Shown here: one piece after another, positions 1 to 5,436 of the stretch
How positions within the stretch are numbered: position 1 is the stretch's first letter
How the letters are laid out: each line of letters opens with the position of its first letter
Source: Actinomycetes bacterium
GTDB lineage: Bacteria > Actinomycetota > Acidimicrobiia > Acidimicrobiales > Bog-793
Assembly: GCA_021821585.1 (NCBI GenBank)
Contig: JAKACF010000096.1
Span: 1 to 9,823, forward strand
DNA length: 9,823 nucleotides
Direction of reading: 5' to 3'
Made by a program: the position numbers and the translations under genes
Notes under the pieces: model-generated
What the model was told of the DNA's origin: nothing
The model's input: the letters and a program-made list of their open reading frames with translations, nothing else
Database searches by the model: none

Positions 1-669
1 CTCGCCCGCTCCCTCGCCGAGGTCCTCTTCGACGACGAGCGGGCCATGGTCCGCATCGACATGGGGGAGTACCAGGAGCGCCACAACGTCTCCCGCCTCG
101 TCGGGGCGCCTCCCGGCTACGTCGGCTACGAAGAGGGGGGCCAGCTGACCGAAGCCGTCCGCCGCCGCCCCTACTCGGTCGTCCTCCTCGACGAGATCGA
201 GAAGGCCCACAGCGACGTCTTCAACGTCCTCCTGCAGGTGCTCGACGACGGCCGGCTCACCGACGGCCAGGGCCGCACGGTCGACTTCACGAACACGATC
301 CTCATCATGACCTCGAACCTGGCGGGAGACCCGAGGGACTTCTTCAAGCCCGAGTTCGTCAACCGGATCGACGAGATCGTGAGGTTCCGACCCCTCGAGA
401 AGTCCGACCTCGCGAGGATCGTCGAGATCCAGCTGGCCGCCCTGGCCCGCCGTCTCGAGGACCGGCGGCTCGGATTGGAGGTCTCGAAGGAGGCCGAGGA
501 GTGGCTCGCCGAGCGGGGCTACGACCCCTCCTTCGGCGCCCGCCCGCTGCGGCGCACGATCCAACGGGAGATCGGCGACCGCCTGGCCGTGGCCCTCCTC
601 GAGGGCCGTTACGGCGAGGGCGACACGGTGCACGTCGTGCTGGACGGGGGAGAGCTCGTCCTCGCCTGA
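1..669 (+). CDS. clpB: ATP-dependent chaperone ClpB, C-terminal part (5' end outside window)
   Basis: This is the second AAA+ module (D2) and C-terminal domain of the cytosolic disaggregase ClpB, which works with DnaK to pull proteins out of aggregates. The frame is open from base 1, and 222 codons are visible. In visible-residue numbering there is a pore loop GYVG (39-42, with Y40 as the substrate-gripping tyrosine), Walker B LLDEIE (D64, E65), the sensor-1 asparagine in MTSN (N106), the arginine finger in NRIDE (R122) and sensor-2 GAR (179-181). The Walker A motif must lie just upstream of the window. The segments around the pore loop and Walker B (AVRRRPYSVVLLDEIEKAH, LLQVLDDGRLTDGQGRTVDF) match ClpB better than ClpC or ClpA. 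The stretch between sensor 1 and KPEFVNR is short: eight residues (AGDPRDFF) between SNL and KPEF, where many ClpB proteins have a much longer insert. The D2 identity is certain; the ClpB rather than ClpC assignment is strong. Confidence 0.93.
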   Translation, partial: LARSLAEVLFDDERAMVRIDMGEYQERHNVSRLVGAPPGYVGYEEGGQLTEAVRRRPYSVVLLDEIEKAHSDVFNVLLQVLDDGRLTDGQGRTVDFTNTILIMTSNLAGDPRDFFKPEFVNRIDEIVRFRPLEKSDLARIVEIQLAALARRLEDRRLGLEVSKEAEEWLAERGYDPSFGARPLRRTIQREIGDRLAVALLEGRYGEGDTVHVVLDGGELVLA

Positions 670-704
670 TGCCCCGGCGCGGGGCTCGTGCACGGGGCGC
701 TCGG

Positions 705-710
705 TAGATT
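705..710 (+). promoter_or_regulatory. Candidate -10 element of zwf (TAGATT)
   Basis: TAGATT fits the actinobacterial -10 pattern TAnnnT. It is followed by exactly 7 nt and then the GTG at 718, so transcription would begin at or next to the first base of that codon (a leaderless mRNA). No convincing -35 hexamer is visible about 17 nt upstream. It lies in the 48-bp gap after clpB, which suggests zwf-opcA is transcribed independently of clpB. Confidence 0.5.
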
Positions 711-717
711 CGAGGCC

Positions 718-2241
718 GTGCGTGCTGTGAACCCGCTGCGAGATCCCCGCGACCGCCGGCTTCCCCGCGTGCCGGACCCCTGCGCGCTCGTCGTCTTCGG
801 CGTGACGGGCGACCTCGCGAGGAAGAAGCTCATCCCGGCGGTCTACGACCTCGGCAACCGCGGGCTGCTGCCGCCCGGCTTCGTCCTGCTCGGCTTCGCC
901 CGCCGGGACTGGGGCGACGGCGACTTCGAGCAGGTCGCCCGCAAGGCCGCCGAGCAGCACGCGAGGACCGAGTTCCGAGAGGACGTCTGGCGCCGCCTCG
1001 CCGACAGCATCAAGTTCCTGCCGGGCTCCTTCGACGACGACAACGCCTTCGACGAGCTCGACCGGACCCTCGTCGAGCTCGAGGGGAGCCACGGCATCGC
1101 CGGCAACGCCGCCTTCTACCTGTCGATCCCGCCGGCCGCCTTCCCGGTCGTGCTGAAGCAGCTCGCCCGGACCGGCATGGCGGACGGCAGCGAGCGGGGC
1201 GGGTGGCGGCGCGTGGTGGTCGAGAAGCCGTTCGGCCACGACCTCCAGAGCTCGGTCGAGCTGAACCGACTGGTCGACTCCGTCTTCACGAGCCACGACG
1301 TCTTTCGGATCGACCACTACCTCGGCAAGGAGACCGTCCAGAACCTCCTCGCCCTCCGCTTCGCCAACACCTTGTTCGAGCCGGTCTGGAACTCGCACTA
1401 TGTCGACTCGGTCCAGATCACCATGGCCGAGGACGTCGGGATCGAGGGCCGGGCGGGCTTCTACGACTCTGCCGGGGCGGCCCGCGACGTCCTCCAGAAC
1501 CACCTCTTGCAGCTGCTCGCCCTCACCGCCATGGAGGAGCCGGTCTCCTTCGATGCCGAAGCGCTGCGGACCGAGAAGCACAAGGTGCTCGGGGCGATCT
1601 CGCTCCCCGCCGACCTCGAGCTGTCGACGGTGCGGGGCCAGTACGAGCAGGGCTGGCTCGCCGGCGAGCGGGTGAAGGGCTACCTCGACGAGGAGGGCGT
1701 CCCACCAGGCTCGAGGACCGAGACCTACGCGGCGGTCCGCCTCGGCGTCGAGACGCGGCGCTGGGCGGGCGTGCCGTTCTACCTCCGCACCGGCAAGCGG
1801 CTCCCCCGGCGGGTGACCGAGATCGCCGTCATCTTCAAGCGGGCTCCGCACCTGCCCTTCGCCAAGACCGACACCGCCGAGCTCGGCAACAATCAGCTCG
1901 TCGTCCGCGTCCAGCCCGACGAGGGGGTGACCATGCGCTTCGGGTCGAAGGCGCCCGGCTCGGCGATGGAGATCCGGGAGGTGTCGATGGACTTCCTCTA
2001 CGGCTCCGCCTTCACCGAGTCGAGCCCGGAGGCCTACGAGCGCCTGTTGCTCGACGTGCTGCTCGGCGACAAGACGCTCTTCCCCGACCACGAGGAGGTC
2101 GAGGCCTCCTGGCAGGTGATCGACCCGCTCGAGGAGTTCTGGCAGGGCCGCGTCCCCCAGCGCTACCGGGCCGGCGAGTGGGGACCGCTGGCGGCCAACG
2201 ACATGCTGGCCCGGGACGGCCGCACCTGGAGGCGTCCGTGA
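718..2241 (+). CDS. zwf: Glucose-6-phosphate 1-dehydrogenase
   Basis: Oxidises glucose 6-phosphate to 6-phosphogluconolactone with reduction of NADP+ (EC 1.1.1.49), the first step of the oxidative pentose phosphate pathway, in the cytosol. In a 507-residue product starting at GTG 718, the Rossmann dinucleotide loop is GVTGDL (28-33), the conserved lysine segment is EKPFGHD (K170), and the family signature with the catalytic histidine is RIDHYLGKE (R197-E205, H200). Length is normal for the family. Possible starts are GTG 688, 718 and 727. The N-terminal block NPLRDP that I associate with actinobacterial homologues begins right after GTG 727, but no Shine-Dalgarno precedes it, whereas a TAGATT -10 lies 7 nt before GTG 718, favouring a leaderless start there; the two choices differ by only three residues. 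The stop overlaps the opcA start by 4 bp, so the two genes are almost certainly co-transcribed and co-translated. Confidence 0.96.
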   Translation: MRAVNPLRDPRDRRLPRVPDPCALVVFGVTGDLARKKLIPAVYDLGNRGLLPPGFVLLGFARRDWGDGDFEQVARKAAEQHARTEFREDVWRRLADSIKFLPGSFDDDNAFDELDRTLVELEGSHGIAGNAAFYLSIPPAAFPVVLKQLARTGMADGSERGGWRRVVVEKPFGHDLQSSVELNRLVDSVFTSHDVFRIDHYLGKETVQNLLALRFANTLFEPVWNSHYVDSVQITMAEDVGIEGRAGFYDSAGAARDVLQNHLLQLLALTAMEEPVSFDAEALRTEKHKVLGAISLPADLELSTVRGQYEQGWLAGERVKGYLDEEGVPPGSRTETYAAVRLGVETRRWAGVPFYLRTGKRLPRRVTEIAVIFKRAPHLPFAKTDTAELGNNQLVVRVQPDEGVTMRFGSKAPGSAMEIREVSMDFLYGSAFTESSPEAYERLLLDVLLGDKTLFPDHEEVEASWQVIDPLEEFWQGRVPQRYRAGEWGPLAANDMLARDGRTWRRP

Positions 2242-3236
2242 CCGTCACCTTGTGGGACACGACCGGTGGGGACGTCGTGAAGGCGCTGGCGGCGGAGCGC
2301 CGCGCCGGCGCCATGATGGCGACGGGCCTCGCCCTCACCCTCGTGGTGACCGTCGACGAGAAGAACGTCGCCGAGGCCGAGCGGGCGGCCACCGTCGCCG
2401 CCCAGGCACACCCGTGCCGCCTCGTCGTCGTCATCCGCCGGCAGCTCGACACCGCCAACCGCCTCGACGCCGAGGTGCAGGTGGGCGGCCGCCTCGGACC
2501 GATCGAGGCGGTGGTCATGCGGATGTACGGCCGGCTCACGCTCCATCCCGAATCGGTCGTCCTGCCGCTGCTCGCCCCCGACTGCCCGGTCGTCACCTGG
2601 TGGCACGGCGCACCCCCCGACGAGATCGCCACCGACCCCCTCGGCGTGCTGGCCGACCGCCGGGTGACCGACTCCTCGCTCGCGCCGGACCCGATGGCGG
2701 CGCTGCGGCAGCGAGCTTCGGACTTCTCGCCGGGCGACACCGACCTCGCCTGGACGCGCACGACGCCGTGGCGGTCGCTGCTCGCCTCCGCCTTCGACGC
2801 CCTCGAGCCGCGCCCGATCTCCGCCAAGGTGGCCTCGGAGAAGGGCAATCCGAGCGCCGCTCTCCTCGCCGGCTGGCTGGGCAAGCGCCTCGGGGTCGAC
2901 GCCCACGTCGAGGAGTCGGGAGGGCCGGGCGTGACCGAGGCCGAAGTGCTGCTCGGGGACCACGGTGAGGACCCGGCAAGCACCTGCGCCATCCGGCTGA
3001 GCAGGCCGGACGGCCGGCTCGCCACCTTCTCGCGCAGCGGGCAGCCGGACCGGCAGCTGCCCCTCTTGCGGCGCCAGCTCGGCGACCTCCTCGCCGAGGA
3101 GCTCCGCCGGCTCGATCCGGACGCCGTCTACGCCGAGTCGCTCGAGCAGGCGACCCGCCTCGAGGGTCTCTCCTCCCGCCCCACCCGGCGCACGCACCGC
3201 TGGCAGGACCCTGCCGAGCAGCAGACGACCTCGTAG
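2238..3236 (+). CDS. opcA: Glucose-6-phosphate dehydrogenase assembly protein OpcA
   Basis: OpcA supports assembly and activity of glucose-6-phosphate dehydrogenase in cyanobacteria and actinobacteria; it is not itself a catalyst. The product has 332 residues. It shows the family's characteristic stretches: an N-terminal LWDTTGGDVVKALAAERR segment, then HPCRLVVVIRR, LGPIEAVVMRMYGRL with VVLPLLAPDCPVVTWW, and finally PGDTDLAWTRTTPWR. No signal peptide or membrane segment is seen. GTG 2238 is chosen because it overlaps the zwf stop codon (GTGA, 2238-2241) and is preceded by GGAGG at 2228-2232 with a 5-nt spacer, inside the zwf coding sequence. The frame stays open far upstream of this start, but that extension runs through zwf and is arginine/proline-rich shadow sequence. 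Coupling to zwf suggests the two proteins are made together. The tail after about residue 300 is polar and probably disordered. Confidence 0.95.
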   Translation: MTVTLWDTTGGDVVKALAAERRAGAMMATGLALTLVVTVDEKNVAEAERAATVAAQAHPCRLVVVIRRQLDTANRLDAEVQVGGRLGPIEAVVMRMYGRLTLHPESVVLPLLAPDCPVVTWWHGAPPDEIATDPLGVLADRRVTDSSLAPDPMAALRQRASDFSPGDTDLAWTRTTPWRSLLASAFDALEPRPISAKVASEKGNPSAALLAGWLGKRLGVDAHVEESGGPGVTEAEVLLGDHGEDPASTCAIRLSRPDGRLATFSRSGQPDRQLPLLRRQLGDLLAEELRRLDPDAVYAESLEQATRLEGLSSRPTRRTHRWQDPAEQQTTS

Positions 3237-3485
3237 GCGGCGCCCGGAGCACGACGCGGGTGGGAGTCGATCCCGGGGCGGGTACGTGGGGACGTCGTCG
3301 TAGCCACGTGCTCCGGCCTCGACCGCGCCGGCGCCCGAGGTGGCCTGCCGAAGGTCGCCACCGGTCACCTCGGCCGCTTCGCCGGCGGTTCGTGGAGAGC
3401 GTCGACACGGCGTGCGTGGGACGACGAGGTCACCCGTCGTGCGCGGCCGGGCTCGGTCGCGACAGCCCTCGAAACCCGGGCCGGG
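3237..3485. other. Gene-free convergent gap with inverted repeats
   Basis: This 249-bp stretch separates the ends of opcA (+) and the DUF2785 gene (-). I see no credible gene in it; reading frames crossing it are arginine-rich shadows. It is rich in inverted repeats: a perfect 10-bp pair (3244-3253 with 3307-3316), an 8-bp pair (3335-3342 with 3366-3373), a 6-bp pair with an 8-nt loop (3421-3426 with 3435-3440), and an imperfect long-range pair (3249-3262 with 3431-3442, two unpaired bases). Facing genes usually need terminators for both strands, so folded RNA at the two 3' ends is the simplest reading. None of the stems is followed by a clear T-run on the + strand. Confidence 0.5.
3244..3316. 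repeat. 10-bp inverted repeat downstream of opcA
   Basis: CCGGAGCACG at 3244-3253 is the exact reverse complement of CGTGCTCCGG at 3307-3316, with a 53-nt loop that contains further short self-complementary pieces. It starts 8 nt after the opcA stop codon, so in RNA it would form a closed structure at the 3' end of the zwf-opcA message. It could act as a transcript-end stabiliser or terminator. There is no T-run, and the long loop makes a classical terminator unlikely. Confidence 0.35.
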
Positions 3486-3486
3486 T
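3474..3486 (-). terminator. Possible weak terminator of the DUF2785 gene
   Basis: On the minus strand the bases around the stop codon form a 5-bp G/C-rich stem with a three-base loop (ACCCG-GCC-CGGGT), overlapping the last base pair of the TGA and followed by TTTC. This is a small hairpin with a very short T-run, so it is only a candidate for ending the minus-strand message. Confidence 0.25.
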
Positions 3487-4259
3487 CAGCCGATGAAGGG
3501 GAAGAGCTCTCGAAGCGTGCGTGCGATCGCGCCGGTCACGAGGTCTCGGTCCGGCACCGAGAACGACCTGGAGGGCTCGCCCGGCACGTGACCGCCCTCG
3601 TGGACGAGCACGTACAGCGCCCGAAGGGTGTGAACGGTGTTGGAGACCCATGGAGGAACCGGGCCAGGCTCGCCCGAGGCGAACGCGCCCTCGAGCGCGT
3701 TCAGCCAGCGGACGCTCTCGTCACCCCCGACTTCGGGACGTGCGAGCACGAGCGCCATCGCGAGGGCGACGCGGTCGTCCTCGTGGGCGGCAAAGAGGGC
3801 GGACCCCGAGGAGAGCACCCGGTCGCGGGCAAGTCGGAGAAGGCCGCCGAGCTCGCCGCGTCGGAGAAGGCGATGCCGGGCGAAGGCGCCGATGGCGTCG
3901 GCGCCGTGGGCCACGGCGTGCAACCAGCCGAGATCGTCGTCGAATCCCCGGAGGTCCTGTTCCTCGAGGTACCAGTCCGAGAAGGCCGCCAGCCACCGGT
4001 GGACCGCCGCCGGATCCAGCGCGCCGATCATGGCGTCGCGGGTGACGACCTCCGCCAGGACGAGGGCGGCGAAGCTGCGCGCGTAGACCCTCCCGTCCTC
4101 GAAGTACCCGACGAGCCGGTCGCCGATCACGAGCAACGAGCCGTCCTCGCCACCGCTCGTGATCCGGCCCGCGAGCTCGGTGTAGGCCACCTCGTCTCGC
4201 TCGTGTGGATCGGCCGAGGTCAGCAGGTCGAGGAGGTCTGCTGTGGCGAGGTCGGGCAC
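3486..4259 (-). CDS. DUF2785 domain-containing protein, function unknown
   Basis: The product has 257 residues and no signal peptide or membrane helix, so it is probably cytosolic. I recognise it as a DUF2785 protein from an N-terminal segment DPHERDEVAYTELAGRI (17-33), YARSFAALVLAEVV (59-72), and the family's most recognisable stretch YLEEQDLRGFDDDLGWLHAVAHGAD (97-121), with W112, H114 and H118. The rest looks all-helical, with a conserved-looking end (VSNTVHTLRALYVLVHEGG, 205-223). No function is established for this family as far as I know; the clustered histidines and acidic residues could be a metal or catalytic site, which is inference. The start is GTG 4259, with a TAAGAT -10 exactly 7 nt upstream, implying a leaderless message. 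The gene is divergent from the GNAT-VOC gene and convergent with opcA, so it stands alone. The large open frame on the opposite strand is a composition shadow. Confidence 0.85.
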   Translation of the reverse strand: MPDLATADLLDLLTSADPHERDEVAYTELAGRITSGGEDGSLLVIGDRLVGYFEDGRVYARSFAALVLAEVVTRDAMIGALDPAAVHRWLAAFSDWYLEEQDLRGFDDDLGWLHAVAHGADAIGAFARHRLLRRGELGGLLRLARDRVLSSGSALFAAHEDDRVALAMALVLARPEVGGDESVRWLNALEGAFASGEPGPVPPWVSNTVHTLRALYVLVHEGGHVPGEPSRSFSVPDRDLVTGAIARTLRELFPFIG

Positions 4260-4266
4260 CCGGCGG

Positions 4267-4272
4267 ATCTTA
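4267..4272 (-). promoter_or_regulatory. Candidate -10 element of the DUF2785 gene (TAAGAT)
   Basis: Read on the minus strand, TAAGAT fits TAnnnT and ends 7 nt before the GTG at 4259, the same spacing as at zwf. This puts the transcription start at the start codon, and indeed no Shine-Dalgarno precedes that GTG. No clear -35 hexamer is seen upstream. It is one of the few A/T-rich hexamers in this GC-rich spacer, which adds weight. Confidence 0.55.
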
Positions 4273-4389
4273 CGAAGCGCAGGCGGCCCGTGGCATGCCC
4301 GCCGGCGGTCGGCGCTCGTGCTCCGAGCCGACCGGGCGGCTGTTGCGGGACGCGCCCGGCGGCGTCACCACGGCCGGGCCACGAGCCGA

Positions 4390-4395
4390 CAGACT
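4390..4395 (+). promoter_or_regulatory. Candidate weak -10 element of the GNAT-VOC gene (CAGACT)
   Basis: CAGACT keeps the A at position 2 and T at position 6 of the -10 pattern but lacks the first T. It ends 6 nt before GTG 4402, which has no Shine-Dalgarno. By analogy with the DUF2785 and zwf starts this could give a leaderless transcript. Together with the divergent promoter at 4267-4272 it would make the 142-bp spacer a two-way promoter region. No -35 is clear. Confidence 0.3.
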
Positions 4396-4401
4396 GCACT
4401 C

Positions 4402-5283
4402 GTGCCGGTCGACGAGTTCACGCTGCGGGACGAGGAGGGTGGCAGCGGGGCGCCCTGTCGGGCGATTCTCGCCGAGCTGCCCGAGTGGTTCGGGATCCCG
4501 GAGGCCGTCGACCACTACGTAGAGGTCGCCGGCCGCTCCCTCACGGTGGTGGCGTCGCACGGCGGGAGGGACGTGGGCTTTCTCAGCCTGGTCGACCACG
4601 GCCCCTTCGCATCGGAGATCTACGTGATGGGCGTCCGGCCGGCCTACCACCGCCGTGGCATCGGTCGGCGCCTCGTCGGACGCGCAGAAGACCTCGCCTT
4701 CGATCGGGGGGCCGAATTCCTCCAGGTGAAGACGCTGAGCGAGCGACGAGACGACCCCTCCTACGCCGCCACGCGGGCCTTCTACGTGTCGTGCGGCTTC
4801 CGCCCGCTCGAGGAGTTCCCGACCCTGTGGGACGAGGCGAATCCTGCCCTCCAGCTCGTGAAGCACGTCGGCACCCACACCGGCGTCCACCACGTCGAGC
4901 TGTGGGTGCCGGACCTCGCCCGGGCGCTCGGGAGCTTCGGCTGGCTCCTCGATGCGCTCGGCTACCGGGTGTTCCAGGAGTGGGCCGCCGGGAGGAGCTG
5001 GCGACGCGACGGCCACTACGTCGTCCTCGAACAGTCGCCTGCGCTCACCGCACCCCACCACGACCGGCTCCGCCCCGGGCTGAACCACCTCGCCTTCCAC
5101 GCCGGAGAGCCGGCGTGGATCGACCGGCTCGTCGCCGACGCGGGAGGCCACGGCTGGCGTCTTCTCTTCGAGGACCGGCACCCGCACGCAGGCGGCCCCG
5201 ACCACTACGCCGCCTATCTCGAGAACGACGACGGGTTCGAAGTCGAGCTCGTGGCGACGAGGGCGCCTCGTCGCGGCGAGTGA
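4402..5283 (+). CDS. GNAT acetyltransferase fused to a VOC (glyoxalase-like) domain
   Basis: Two domains lie in one uninterrupted frame of 293 residues. Residues 1 to about 155 are a GNAT N-acetyltransferase: LPEWFGIPEA (26-35), the acetyl-CoA loop region VRPAYHRRGIGRRL (78-91) and the closing strand segment ATRAFYVSCGFRPLEEF (123-139). Residues from about 161 to 286 are a VOC domain: VHHVELWVPDL (162-172), YVVLEQSPAL (206-215), LNHLAFHAG (227-235) and FEVELVAT (279-286). H164, E210, H229 and E282 fall where the four metal ligands of glyoxalase-I-type VOC proteins are expected, so the site looks intact. The substrates of both halves are unknown. GTG 4402 is preferred: upstream codons are arginine-rich with no homology, and a possible -10 lies 6 nt before it. 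The linker is only a few residues long. The gene probably has its own promoter and ends 153 bp before purA. Domain calls are firm; function is open. Confidence 0.87.
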   Translation: MPVDEFTLRDEEGGSGAPCRAILAELPEWFGIPEAVDHYVEVAGRSLTVVASHGGRDVGFLSLVDHGPFASEIYVMGVRPAYHRRGIGRRLVGRAEDLAFDRGAEFLQVKTLSERRDDPSYAATRAFYVSCGFRPLEEFPTLWDEANPALQLVKHVGTHTGVHHVELWVPDLARALGSFGWLLDALGYRVFQEWAAGRSWRRDGHYVVLEQSPALTAPHHDRLRPGLNHLAFHAGEPAWIDRLVADAGGHGWRLLFEDRHPHAGGPDHYAAYLENDDGFEVELVATRAPRRGE

Positions 5284-5338
5284 CGGGCTCCCCGGGCGAC
5301 AGCCGACGTCGACAAGCCGCCCCGGCTCCGTCCGGTGC

Positions 5339-5370
5339 GCGCCGCGCCGTGCAGGCGAACGGTGCGGCGC
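5339..5370 (+). terminator. Strong 12-bp hairpin between the GNAT-VOC gene and purA
   Basis: Bases 5339-5350 pair with 5359-5370 over 12 positions, 11 Watson-Crick and one G-U (5346 with 5363), around an 8-nt loop. The stem is almost entirely G/C and would be very stable. It lies 55 nt after the upstream stop codon, so it can end the GNAT-VOC transcript, although no T-run follows; such tailless terminators are proposed for actinobacteria. Its right arm also occupies the place where a -35 element of the purA promoter would be, so an operator role is the alternative. Confidence 0.45.
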
Positions 5371-5378
5371 CGGTCACC

Positions 5379-5384
5379 TAAGCT
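5379..5384 (+). promoter_or_regulatory. Candidate -10 element of the purA operon (TAAGCT)
   Basis: TAAGCT fits TAnnnT and would start transcription near 5391, giving a leader of about 46 nt before purA. No -35 hexamer is recognisable; the expected position falls in the right arm of the hairpin at 5339-5370. The leader is too short for a known purine riboswitch. Confidence 0.4.
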
Positions 5385-5427
5385 TGCACTCCCGGCGCAG
5401 CCGGACGAGCCGGAGGCACCGAGGACC

Positions 5428-5433
5428 GGAGGA
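5428..5433 (+). promoter_or_regulatory. Ribosome binding site of purA (GGAGGA)
   Basis: GGAGGA stands 3 nt before ATG 5437, a slightly short spacing; a second GAGGA at 5421-5425 has an 11-nt spacer. These purine-rich runs fix the purA start at 5437 rather than at codons further upstream in the same open frame. Confidence 0.6.
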
Positions 5434-5436
5434 CCG

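Noticed and set aside
1203..2237. Upstream extension of the opcA frame, as a possible larger protein
   Set aside because: It runs out of frame through zwf and translates to arginine/proline-rich sequence. The GTGA overlap and GGAGG place the OpcA start at 2238.
2163..3368. Minus-strand open frame (401 codons) opposite opcA
   Set aside because: No domain recognisable, low-complexity content, antisense to a well-supported OpcA.
3260..3496. Small plus-strand open frame in the opcA/DUF2785 gap as a possible small gene
   Set aside because: Arginine/proline-rich composition, no ribosome site, overlaps the inverted repeats and the end of the DUF2785 gene.
3588..5381. Plus-strand open frame (597 codons) covering the DUF2785 gene and the GNAT-VOC gene
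   Set aside because: It is antisense to the DUF2785 gene, then turns into arginine/proline-rich sequence in another frame of the GNAT-VOC gene. Both real genes have recognisable domains and this frame has none.
5284..5436. Possible riboswitch or leader peptide before purA
   Set aside because: The leader after the likely -10 is only about 46 nt and shows no purine-riboswitch core or short start-to-stop frame with its own ribosome site; only the upstream hairpin stands out.
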